54,136 bases of DNA, taken from positions 1 to 54,136 of the forward strand of contig JABDGY010000010.1 in the NCBI GenBank assembly GCA_013285805.1, given 5' to 3'. Shown here piece by piece: positions 45,607-54,136 of the stretch. The notes beneath the pieces are model-generated. The model was not told where the DNA came from. It did not search any database and worked only from the letters and a program-made list of their open reading frames with translations. Position 1 is the first letter of the stretch, and each line of letters starts with the position of its first letter. Source of the DNA: Bacteroidota bacterium (GTDB lineage: Bacteria; Bacteroidota; Bacteroidia; JABEUT01). The position numbers and the translations under genes are program-made.

Positions 45607-48039
45607 CTATCCTTTGTCATTTGAAGCGCGCTTCTTCTCATCCTCTGCCCCACCCTTACTGCGCAGTGATGATTGTGAATTGCCCCCGAAGTGATATGTA
45701 AATGCTAATCCTACAGCACGGGTATCTCTTCTCACAAAAATCGCCTGGTTAAAATCTGAAAAGGTTGTAACAGCATTAGTAAGCTCTGTCCAGAATATAT
45801 CAGAAACATTCAGTTTTAACGAACCTTTGCCATTCATTATCTTCATTTGAATACCTGCGGAAAGCGACCATTGCGATTGCAGGTACAGGTATCCTAAATC
45901 AAATCCGGAATTATAGAAGAATATTGCATCGCCTGAGAATTTCTTATTAAATGTGAAACTATTAACCGAGCTTATATCCCACAGGAAACGCATGGTTGAT
46001 AAGGGAGTATTGGCAAGGTCTGCCGCATAATGATTGTAGTACCCGTCGCCGCTTAGGGTTGTGTTCCACCATTTTGTAATGGGGAATACCGCATATAAAT
46101 TAACCCCATAATAGTCGAGCGAACTAAGGTTCTCATTTGTCTGTTGCACCATATCAGGCATTCCCGCCAGTGGCTCAATGACAGTGGTAATGGCGTTGGC
46201 CGTATGCGTATATGTAAATGTTATAGAATAGTTCTGCTTATACGTTTCTGATAATTGGAAGGAATAAGCGTTCTGCGGCAATAAGTAAGGATTGCCCTGC
46301 AGGTAGAATGTCGGGTTAACGTATATCCTGAATGGGTTTAATTGTTCGTATGTGGGCCTGTCTATCCTTCGGGTTATTGATAAACCCAACTGACTGTTCT
46401 TTGAAATTGAATCGTTTAATGAAATATTGGGGAATAGCTGGGTAAAATTCCGAGAGAAGGTTTGCCCTGTGGTAACCTGGTCCCCATTTGTAATTGTCTG
46501 TTCCGCCCTCAATCCTGCCTGCAGGCTAGCCTTTCCCATATCACGGCCATAACTTATATACCCTGCATTTATGTTTTCAGAATATATGAAATGATTGCTT
46601 TGGGTTGTATCCAATGGCGAAGCATCAGTAGGCCCATCATATATGCTTACGGTATTATCTGTTTTCACATAACTGCTTTTCACCCCTGCTTCAAGCGAGC
46701 CTTTCTTCCCGAATTGCCCGTCATAATCTGCTTTAAAGGAATATATATTGAGCATCCCCGGTAAACTTCCGTAGAAATACGAAGGGCTTGACATTTCAGT
46801 ATTATTCAGGCTGTAATAGTTTGTAGTTATATTCTGATAAGCGTTTGTAGAATAATCAGCATAATCCACATTAATCAGTAATTCACGGCCGGCAGAATCG
46901 AACTTATGTTTCATATTTAGATTAACAGCATAATTATTGGTAGTACTGGGGCTTATACTCTTTGTAATGTTATATGACTGTGCATTATTTGCGCTATCAT
47001 ATAAATAGCTCGTTGTATTGGTTGTAGGATTGAATTGTGTGGTTGAACCGTCAAGAATAATACCGATTGTGGTTTTATCAGAAGCAAAGAAATCAGCGCC
47101 CAACCGGGCCATATTAGTAGTAGATGGGGTTGTAAGAAATTCATATTGCTGTGTACCTCCTGTTAATTCAGAACCATTATAAAAATTGCTCTTAAGTATA
47201 ATCTGGTCTGAGAAGCCCCTGAATGAATAATTGTAACTACCAAAGAGGTTAAACTTCTTTGTACGGTCATTAAAACCGAAACCATCGTTAGTCTTTCCAT
47301 ATATTCCCTGGCTGTAGCCTGCGTTTACCGTTCCATTCATTCCTATTCGTTTATCCTTCTTAAGGATTATATTTATAATTCCTGCCGTTCCGTTAGCATC
47401 GTATTTAGCAGATGGATTAGTAATAAACTCTATCTTTTCAATTGCTTCAGCAGGCATACCCCTAAGCAGGTTAGCTAAGTCGCTGCCCGACATAGGGGTA
47501 ATCCGTCCATCAATCATTACCATTACATTCTGTTTGCCCTGCATACTTATGTTATCATTCTGGTCGACGCGAATGCCCGGTGACCGTTCAATAACATCGA
47601 AAGCGGTTCCCTGGGCTGCAAGCACACTTTCGCTAACATTCACTACTGTTTTGTCGGCAAAGTGCTGTATAGGTGGTGTTTTTCCTACTACTGTAACTGC
47701 ATTCAATGTTTTCGATTGCAATACAACATCAGGCATTGTAATTGGTAAATGCGCGCTATCAATTTCAAAAGCCTTTGAAAAATAATTTTCAAAACCTGTT
47801 TGCGATATATATATCATATACTCTCCCTTTGGCACATTAGTAAACTCAGCAGCACCTGTAGTTTCGGTGATTGTATATTGCACCATAACAGAATCTTTTG
47901 CCTTAACCAATTGCACAAATACACCATCCTGGGGCTTTTGTTGCTGGTCAAGTACTTTCACATCAACCTTCCCTGCAATCTGCGAAAAAGCAGCGTTGAA
48001 GAGGAAGAGAAAGAATATTGAAAGTAAAGTAAGGCGCAT
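45607..48039 (-). CDS. Outer membrane beta-barrel / TonB-dependent receptor-like protein with carboxypeptidase-regulatory N-domain
   Basis: 'IAGKVDVKVLDQQQKPQDGVFVQLVKAKDSVMVQYTITETTGAAEFTNVPKGEYMIYIS', plug 'VIERSPGIRVDQNDNISMQGKQNVMVMIDGRITPMSGSDLANLLRGMPAEAIEKIEFITNPSAKYDANGTAGIINIILKK', terminal beta-barrel. Confidence 0.94.
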   Translation of the reverse strand: MRLTLLSIFFLFLFNAAFSQIAGKVDVKVLDQQQKPQDGVFVQLVKAKDSVMVQYTITETTGAAEFTNVPKGEYMIYISQTGFENYFSKAFEIDSAHLPITMPDVVLQSKTLNAVTVVGKTPPIQHFADKTVVNVSESVLAAQGTAFDVIERSPGIRVDQNDNISMQGKQNVMVMIDGRITPMSGSDLANLLRGMPAEAIEKIEFITNPSAKYDANGTAGIINIILKKDKRIGMNGTVNAGYSQGIYGKTNDGFGFNDRTKKFNLFGSYNYSFRGFSDQIILKSNFYNGSELTGGTQQYEFLTTPSTTNMARLGADFFASDKTTIGIILDGSTTQFNPTTNTTSYLYDSANNAQSYNITKSISPSTTNNYAVNLNMKHKFDSAGRELLINVDYADYSTNAYQNITTNYYSLNNTEMSSPSYFYGSLPGMLNIYSFKADYDGQFGKKGSLEAGVKSSYVKTDNTVSIYDGPTDASPLDTTQSNHFIYSENINAGYISYGRDMGKASLQAGLRAEQTITNGDQVTTGQTFSRNFTQLFPNISLNDSISKNSQLGLSITRRIDRPTYEQLNPFRIYVNPTFYLQGNPYLLPQNAYSFQLSETYKQNYSITFTYTHTANAITTVIEPLAGMPDMVQQTNENLSSLDYYGVNLYAVFPITKWWNTTLSGDGYYNHYAADLANTPLSTMRFLWDISSVNSFTFNKKFSGDAIFFYNSGFDLGYLYLQSQWSLSAGIQMKIMNGKGSLKLNVSDIFWTELTNAVTTFSDFNQAIFVRRDTRAVGLAFTYHFGGNSQSSLRSKGGAEDEKKRASNDKG

Positions 48040-48101
48040 ATTTTATTTAGTTTGCGGAGTTATTTTGTCGTATGACGAATAACTCTTTCCATTTGTTACA
48101 G

Positions 48102-48109
48102 CAAAACTA
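48102..48109 (-). promoter_or_regulatory. Putative -7 box TAGTTTTG
   Basis: + strand CAAAACTA upstream of ATG 48039. Confidence 0.3.
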
Positions 48110-48239
48110 TTGCAGGCTGGTGCGTACCCTATGTGCGAAAACGGGCAAGAATTTTTGGCTTAACATTTATTAACAAGATGGCCCTGCTGAATGTTCGTTA
48201 CTCCTTTCTCAAAAGGTTTTATAAAATGCTTTGTTTTTA

Positions 48240-48247
48240 TACCTTTG
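48240..48247 (+). promoter_or_regulatory. Putative -7 box TACCTTTG for fabD
   Basis: TAnnTTTG, 27 nt before ATG 48275. Confidence 0.45.
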
Positions 48248-48274
48248 GCAACAACAAAACCTTAACTATAGTTT

Positions 48275-49156
48275 ATGAAAAAGGCATATATATTTCCGGG
48301 ACAAGGCTCACAGTTTAAAGGCATGGGCAAAGATTTGTATGAAAGCTCAGTTGCAGCTAAAGAACTTTTTGAAAAAGGAAATTCCGTGTTAGGCTTCCGT
48401 ATAACAGACATAATGTTTGAAGGCACTGAAGAAGAACTTAAACAAACCAAAGTCACCCAGCCTGCTATATTCCTTCACTCCGTTGTAATGGCGACTGTAA
48501 TGGGCGATAAGTTTACCCCCGATATGGTTGCAGGGCATTCATTAGGTGAATTCTCAGCGCTCACTGCGGCTAAGTCAATAAGTTTTGAAGATGGCCTGAC
48601 ATTAGTGTACAAACGAGCTATGGCTATGCAGAAAGCTTGTGAAGCGACTCCCTCAACCATGGCAGCTGTATTGGGGTTAGATGATAATAAAGTGGAGGAA
48701 ATATGTGCATCTATAAAAGATGATGTAGTAGTGCCGGCTAACTATAACTGTCCCGGCCAACTTGTAATATCGGGCAGTGTTCCGGGAGTAACCAAAGCAT
48801 GTGAGTTGCTGAAAGCTGCCGGAGCAAAACGCGCACTTATATTACCCGTGGGTGGTGCATTCCATTCCCCTTTAATGGAGCCGGCACGTGTAGAACTTTC
48901 TGCCGCCATAGAATCAACCCTATTCAATAAGCCTGTTTGCCCCATTTACCAGAATGTAAATGCGTCGCCCGAAACGGACCCAAGCACTATAAAAAAAAAC
49001 CTTATTGCCCAGTTAACAGCACCTGTACGTTGGACCCAAACCATACAACGCATGAGCGCTGATGGAGCAACTATGTTTTATGAAGTAGGACCGGGCAAAG
49101 TATTACAAGGATTAGTGAAGAAGATAGTTGCCACAGCAGAAGCAATGAGCATTTAA
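48275..49156 (+). CDS. fabD: Malonyl CoA-acyl carrier protein transacylase
   Basis: 'YIFPGQGSQFKGMGKDLYE', 'VAGHSLGEFSALTAAKSISFEDGLTLVYKRAMAMQKA', 'GAFHSPLMEPAR'. Confidence 0.97.
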   Translation: MKKAYIFPGQGSQFKGMGKDLYESSVAAKELFEKGNSVLGFRITDIMFEGTEEELKQTKVTQPAIFLHSVVMATVMGDKFTPDMVAGHSLGEFSALTAAKSISFEDGLTLVYKRAMAMQKACEATPSTMAAVLGLDDNKVEEICASIKDDVVVPANYNCPGQLVISGSVPGVTKACELLKAAGAKRALILPVGGAFHSPLMEPARVELSAAIESTLFNKPVCPIYQNVNASPETDPSTIKKNLIAQLTAPVRWTQTIQRMSADGATMFYEVGPGKVLQGLVKKIVATAEAMSI

Positions 49157-49884
49157 TGAAAAGGTTCATTATCATATATGGCGTCATATTTACCCTCGCT
49201 ATTCCGGCAAGTGCCCAATTCCTGAAAGGTAAAAAAGCGCCGGGACGGACAGAAGCAAGGGAGAAACAAACCCTCGTCAGTGCCATTGGTATTGCAGGCG
49301 GTATAACCTATGGCGAGCAAATCTGGAACCCGGAAGGCCCATTGGCACAAGAGCGTTACCGCCTGAGTTTTAACGCTGCGGTATTGGCTGAATTTTTCCA
49401 CCATCCGCATTATAGGTGGAGAACTGAGCTGGAATACAACCAAATGGGTACCAGGGAGTTATTATACATACCCGCCGGACAGTATACAGTTAACAAAACC
49501 AACTATTTCCAGTTCAACAATTACCTTAAAATAATATATAAAGAGACTAAGTTTATACCCTACCTCCTTCTTGGCCCAAGGATAGAATACCTGTTTATGC
49601 GAAGTGCCAGAGTGTACCCTGATATTATAGGACAGTTCCATCTGTTCCAGGTTACAGTCTCGGCCGGTGCCGGTATGGAAATAGCCTGGAGAAGCTCATT
49701 GAGGCCCTTCATTGAAGGCTTCTACAACCACGACTTGCTGCCTTCCCTTCAAACGGTAGCAAGCCCATCCGAACCCATAACCGATATTAACTATCATGCA
49801 TGGGAGCTCAGGTTAGGGCTAAAGTACTTCTTCGGGGGTAGATCCGATTCCTGCCCCCCGGTTATAAATCCTGCCGGGAACTAA
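49156..49884 (+). CDS. Outer membrane beta-barrel protein (hypothetical)
   Basis: 242 aa, signal peptide, barrel-like; ATG overlaps fabD stop by 1 nt. Confidence 0.8.
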   Translation: MKRFIIIYGVIFTLAIPASAQFLKGKKAPGRTEAREKQTLVSAIGIAGGITYGEQIWNPEGPLAQERYRLSFNAAVLAEFFHHPHYRWRTELEYNQMGTRELLYIPAGQYTVNKTNYFQFNNYLKIIYKETKFIPYLLLGPRIEYLFMRSARVYPDIIGQFHLFQVTVSAGAGMEIAWRSSLRPFIEGFYNHDLLPSLQTVASPSEPITDINYHAWELRLGLKYFFGGRSDSCPPVINPAGN

Positions 49885-49958
49885 CCTAAGGTTTTATACC
49901 CGCCAATTGGCGAATTATATTATCTTTAGGTTTCCAATTTTATCTTACACTTTATAAA

Positions 49959-52900
49959 ATGAAACGCCTATCTCTCGCTCTACTTTCAGCAGCGTGCTGC
50001 ATTATTCTATTTTCTAATTGCAACCGCAATGGGAAATTGCATGTAACAGAAACTAACTTCCCTTCAGGCGAAGTACAGACTCAGCAATCGCTGGTATTTA
50101 CATTATCATCTGACCTGGTGGCGGATTCATTATTATATAAAGCAGACAGCACCCGCTATTTAGATATTCGTCCTGCTGTAGCAGGAATATTTGAGTGGAG
50201 TGGAAAAAATCAGTTGACATTCTCTCCCTTTCAATCTTTTGAACCCAGCACAGAATATAAAGTAGTGCTGACAAAGAAACTACTTATCCATTCTAAAAGT
50301 AATATAGCCATTGATGAAACTCCCATCACTTTTCATACCCCTTATCTTAAACTCGACAACGTTGAAACCTTCTGGACGCTTAAGAATGGTAATGCCGCCA
50401 TGGGTGTGTATGTGGGCGTGAATCTCGATTTCAATTATGCCGTATCACCTTCCGCTATTCTTCAGAAACTAAAACTTACACAGGATAAAACAACCGTACA
50501 AGCTGAACTTGTATCGGCTGATGATGGCAAACAAGTGAAATTATTATTTAAACCTGCTGATGGTGAAAGCTACCCTTGCCCTTTAATTGTGCATGTAGAC
50601 AAGGGAGTGCATTGCGTAGGAAGCAATAAAGAAACTGAAAAGGAAATCGATTATACTTCACAAATCCCGCCTAAGGACCAGTTCCAGGTAGAAAGCGCAC
50701 TGCCCGTTTTTGAAAATGGCCAGTCGTATGTAAATGTTACAACTACCCAGCCGGTAATAAGTGAGAATATTGAACAGTTTGTTACTATAAAGCCCGAAGT
50801 GAAATACAAAATAACGACTACCGCTAACGGCTTCACCATTACGGGTGATTTCTCTAATAAGGTAGATTATAACCTGACCATTTCAGGCAAGCTGAAAAAC
50901 ATTTTCGGCATTGAACTGAAAGATGATTATAATACCGCTATTCATTTCGGAACCCCTCCGCCTTATATTGCTTTCTCCGATAAAAACAGTATTTACCTGT
51001 CATCGCAAGGTGGAAAAAACATTGGCGTGCAACTTATAAGTGTGCCTAAAGTAAAACTTACCGTTTTCAAAGTTTATGAGAATAACATTCTGCACTACCT
51101 GCGCAGGGGCCAGCAATATCAATATTATGGCAACGATGGCGAAGGAGGCGGAGAAGGGGACGATGAAGACGGTGGCTATCATTATTCATACGACTTTTCT
51201 CCCGATTCAACCTTCGGTGATGTAATTACCCGCAGGACTTTGAACTCGTCGAGCCTGCCAATGATGGGCATGACCTCTTTATTGAACATCACTCCCAGCG
51301 ATATTCAATACGATAATAGCCGTAAAGGCATTTACCTTATACAAGTTCAGGATGAGAAGAAGCCGTGGATACGTGACAGCAAGTTGCTAGTAGTATCAGA
51401 CATTGGTATGATTGTGAAGAAAGGTGAAAAGAATATTAATGTGTTTTGTCATTCATTATTGAACGCCACAAAAATGTCGGGTGTTAAAATAACTTTTGTT
51501 AGCGATAATAACCAGGAGATTTATACCGCCAGTACTGACGGAGATGGCGTAGCTACATTTAGTTACGACAGGTCGAAATACCCGGGCAAAGATGTAGCCG
51601 CTATTATTGCAACCAATGGCAACGACTTCTCATTCATGAACCTTGCCGACAACATTGTAAACATGTCGCCATTTGATGTGGGCGGCAAAACTACTTCCAA
51701 TGTACCTTACGACGCATTTATTTATAGCAACCGTGACCTCTATCGTCCCGGCGATACAATCAACATCAATGCCATTGTCCGCACGTTCGACTGGCATACA
51801 TTGAAAGATGTACCGGTGAAATTCAAAATCACCATGCCGAATGGTAAGCAGTTGCAGGAAATAAAAGGCAAACTTGATGATGAGGGCTCTTGCGCTATTT
51901 CGTTCACTACCCCAACAGCTGCTATGACTGGAGCTTACAGTCTTACTATGTATTCCGGTAACGATGTAATGTTGAAATCGTACCAGTTTATGGTGGAAGA
52001 ATTTATGCCGCAACGCATAAAAGTAAATGTGCAGAGCGACGCTATCCAATATGATATTGGCAGCACCGTGAAAATATTTGTACAGGCCAATGAGCTCTTC
52101 GGCCCACCTGCTGCAAATAAAAATTACCAGTCCACGCTTAACCTTGACTTTACCCCCTTCTATTCGAAGAATTTCTCCGACTATAACTTCTACATACAGC
52201 GTCCGCAGAATGTATCATTCCAGCAACAAAGCGCTGATGGCAAAACCGATGACAAGGGTATGGCAACAATAGAATATACCCTACCTGACCAGCCTAACGT
52301 AGGTTTACTTACGGGTAAAGCCATTATCACAGTGTTCGACGAAACAGGTCGCCCGGTGAACCGTGAACAGGAATTTAAAGTTTATACCCAAAAGACATTC
52401 TATGGTATTAAGAATTTCGATTCATGGGTAGGAACCAATAAACCATTAGACTTTGGCTTTGCCGCTACCGATAAGAACGGTAACCCTTCTTCTCAGGCAC
52501 ATGCCTACGTGCAGGTAATAAGGCATACATGGGAAACCGTTTTGACTAACAACTATAATACCTTCCGCTACCAATCGCAGGAAGTTGACCGTACTGTATT
52601 TTATAAAGATGTTTCGTTTGCAGGCGGTAGAGCATCGGCCGAATATATACCACAAGAATCCGGAGAATACGAAGTACGCATATCCCCATTCTCGGGCAGC
52701 ACAAGCTATGTAACCGAATTCTTCTACGCTTATGGTTCAGGCAATACACAATACAATTCATTCCAGGTGCAGAAAGAGGGTAATATTAAAATTGTATCAA
52801 AGAAAGATTCTTACAAGCCAGGAGAAGATGCGAACCTGGTATTTACCTGCCCGTTTGATGGTGATATGGTAGTTACCGTAGAACAAAATGAAGTGATGGA

Positions 52901-54136
52901 AAAATATTTTGTTCACACTACCGACCATGCAGCAAGCCTCGATATTCCTATTAAGAAAGAATACCTGCCCGGCATTTATGTAACCGCATCGCTTATTCGT
53001 CCGCTGAGCGATAACTCGTTACCGCTGACAATAGCGCGTGGCTTTGTCCCTATTAAAGTGGAAGAGCCTGCCAACAAATTGAATGTACAGATAACTGCGG
53101 TTGATAATACACCTTCGCGAAGAAAACAAACCATATCGGTTAAAACAGAACCGGGTGCAGAGGTTACCATTGCTGCGGTTGATGAGGGCACATTGCAGAT
53201 TACCAATTTCCAGACACCTGACCCGTATGATTACTTCTACAGCAAACGAGCGCTTGAAGTAGGCACTTATGACATTTATCCGCGTGTATTGCCCGAGCTT
53301 TTTGCAGCATCGAGCATGGCGGGTGACGAAGGATTGGAAGGGCGTTTAAACCCTACCGGTGGCAAACGTGTCCGCATATTATCATACTGGAGCGGAACAA
53401 TGAAAGCCAATGGCAGCGGTGAATGTTCTTACACTATTGATATACCTGAGTTCTCAGGCTCGTTGCGCATTATGGCTGTGGCCTACAAAGGAAGCGCCTT
53501 TGGCAGCAGGGACAAAATGATGGTTGTGGCCGACCCTGTGGTTATATCATCATCATTACCAAGGTTCCTGAGCCCTAACGACCAGAATACACTTAGCGTA
53601 AGCTTGAATAATACCACTAACAAGACTATGAATGCTACCGCTTCGGTGGTGGTTACAGGCCCCTTACAAGTTTCCGGCCCGGCCAGCCAGGATATACAAA
53701 TTCCGGCCCATGCTGAAAAAGATATCACCTTCCAGTTAAATGCTACAGGTATTAATGTTGGCGGGGTTGATATTACGGTGAAAGCAAATCACGAGTCATA
53801 TACCGACCATGAGGAGATACCTGTTCGTCCTCCTATGCCAATGACAAAAACAACTGAAAGTGGTGTGGCAAATGGTGGAGAAACGAAAGAGATAAACCTG
53901 ACCAACAACTATGCAGCCAGCGACCCCACCAAAGGATATATAATGATAAGCAAGTCACCTTTGGCACAGTTCAGTAAGAACCTCGGCAACCTGCTTAACT
54001 ACCCTTACGGATGTATGGAGCAAACCGTTTCTACTGCTTTCCCTGTGCTTTATTACTCTGCCTTGGTGAAGGCACTTGGACAAAAAGAAACTAACCAGCA
54101 CTATAACCCGAGCTTTATTATCAATGAAGCCATTAA
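49959..54136 (+). CDS. Alpha-2-macroglobulin family lipoprotein, partial (C-terminus beyond right edge)
   Basis: Open frame from ATG 49959 to the window edge, missing from the ORF track. Lipobox 'CCIILFSNCNRNGK'; 'SNRDLYRPGDTINI' MG2-like; thioester motif 'YPYGCMEQT' (CMEQ at 54012-54023). Confidence 0.92.
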   Translation, partial: MKRLSLALLSAACCIILFSNCNRNGKLHVTETNFPSGEVQTQQSLVFTLSSDLVADSLLYKADSTRYLDIRPAVAGIFEWSGKNQLTFSPFQSFEPSTEYKVVLTKKLLIHSKSNIAIDETPITFHTPYLKLDNVETFWTLKNGNAAMGVYVGVNLDFNYAVSPSAILQKLKLTQDKTTVQAELVSADDGKQVKLLFKPADGESYPCPLIVHVDKGVHCVGSNKETEKEIDYTSQIPPKDQFQVESALPVFENGQSYVNVTTTQPVISENIEQFVTIKPEVKYKITTTANGFTITGDFSNKVDYNLTISGKLKNIFGIELKDDYNTAIHFGTPPPYIAFSDKNSIYLSSQGGKNIGVQLISVPKVKLTVFKVYENNILHYLRRGQQYQYYGNDGEGGGEGDDEDGGYHYSYDFSPDSTFGDVITRRTLNSSSLPMMGMTSLLNITPSDIQYDNSRKGIYLIQVQDEKKPWIRDSKLLVVSDIGMIVKKGEKNINVFCHSLLNATKMSGVKITFVSDNNQEIYTASTDGDGVATFSYDRSKYPGKDVAAIIATNGNDFSFMNLADNIVNMSPFDVGGKTTSNVPYDAFIYSNRDLYRPGDTININAIVRTFDWHTLKDVPVKFKITMPNGKQLQEIKGKLDDEGSCAISFTTPTAAMTGAYSLTMYSGNDVMLKSYQFMVEEFMPQRIKVNVQSDAIQYDIGSTVKIFVQANELFGPPAANKNYQSTLNLDFTPFYSKNFSDYNFYIQRPQNVSFQQQSADGKTDDKGMATIEYTLPDQPNVGLLTGKAIITVFDETGRPVNREQEFKVYTQKTFYGIKNFDSWVGTNKPLDFGFAATDKNGNPSSQAHAYVQVIRHTWETVLTNNYNTFRYQSQEVDRTVFYKDVSFAGGRASAEYIPQESGEYEVRISPFSGSTSYVTEFFYAYGSGNTQYNSFQVQKEGNIKIVSKKDSYKPGEDANLVFTCPFDGDMVVTVEQNEVMEKYFVHTTDHAASLDIPIKKEYLPGIYVTASLIRPLSDNSLPLTIARGFVPIKVEEPANKLNVQITAVDNTPSRRKQTISVKTEPGAEVTIAAVDEGTLQITNFQTPDPYDYFYSKRALEVGTYDIYPRVLPELFAASSMAGDEGLEGRLNPTGGKRVRILSYWSGTMKANGSGECSYTIDIPEFSGSLRIMAVAYKGSAFGSRDKMMVVADPVVISSSLPRFLSPNDQNTLSVSLNNTTNKTMNATASVVVTGPLQVSGPASQDIQIPAHAEKDITFQLNATGINVGGVDITVKANHESYTDHEEIPVRPPMPMTKTTESGVANGGETKEINLTNNYAASDPTKGYIMISKSPLAQFSKNLGNLLNYPYGCMEQTVSTAFPVLYYSALVKALGQKETNQHYNPSFIINEAI

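Overview
The window is a 54 kb chromosomal segment of a Bacteroidota bacterium. Evidence for this: T9SS C-terminal sorting domains, SprB-type and gliding-motility-associated C-termini, TAnnTTTG promoter boxes, and an almost complete lack of Shine-Dalgarno sequences. I saw no tRNA, rRNA, CRISPR array or intact IS element. The left part (1-12.9 kb) is rich in T9SS-exported surface proteins: a SprB-repeat protein cut by the left edge, a giant protein with about 13 Ig-like repeats, a secreted two-HKD phospholipase-D-like protein, and others. A solitary PstS lies among them. The middle contains an ABC exporter, an Omp28-like protein, a two-CxxCH lipoprotein next to a DUF5777-type barrel, CsaA-like, metallophosphoesterase, AAC(3)-I-like GNAT, CDF transporter, MgtA-type P-ATPase, MBL hydrolase, a GIY-YIG protein and Mpl. 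The right part contains pnp-rpsO, a kelch/Ig T9SS protein, an lpxB-spoIID-comEC overlapping operon, a hotdog thioesterase, AraC, a truncated IS1595-like zinc-ribbon protein, a TonB-receptor-like barrel, fabD and an alpha-2-macroglobulin lipoprotein cut by the right edge. The two most interesting signals are: (1) two inverted copies of a ~146-bp nested palindromic element with a perfect 20-21 bp hairpin whose stem sequence differs between copies while remaining perfectly paired; one copy supplies the C-terminus and stop codon of a small GIY-YIG nuclease gene; (2) a ~250-nt leader of mgtA with a 15-codon uORF, a terminator-like hairpin, mutually exclusive hairpins, a second overlapping uORF and an unusually perfect Shine-Dalgarno.
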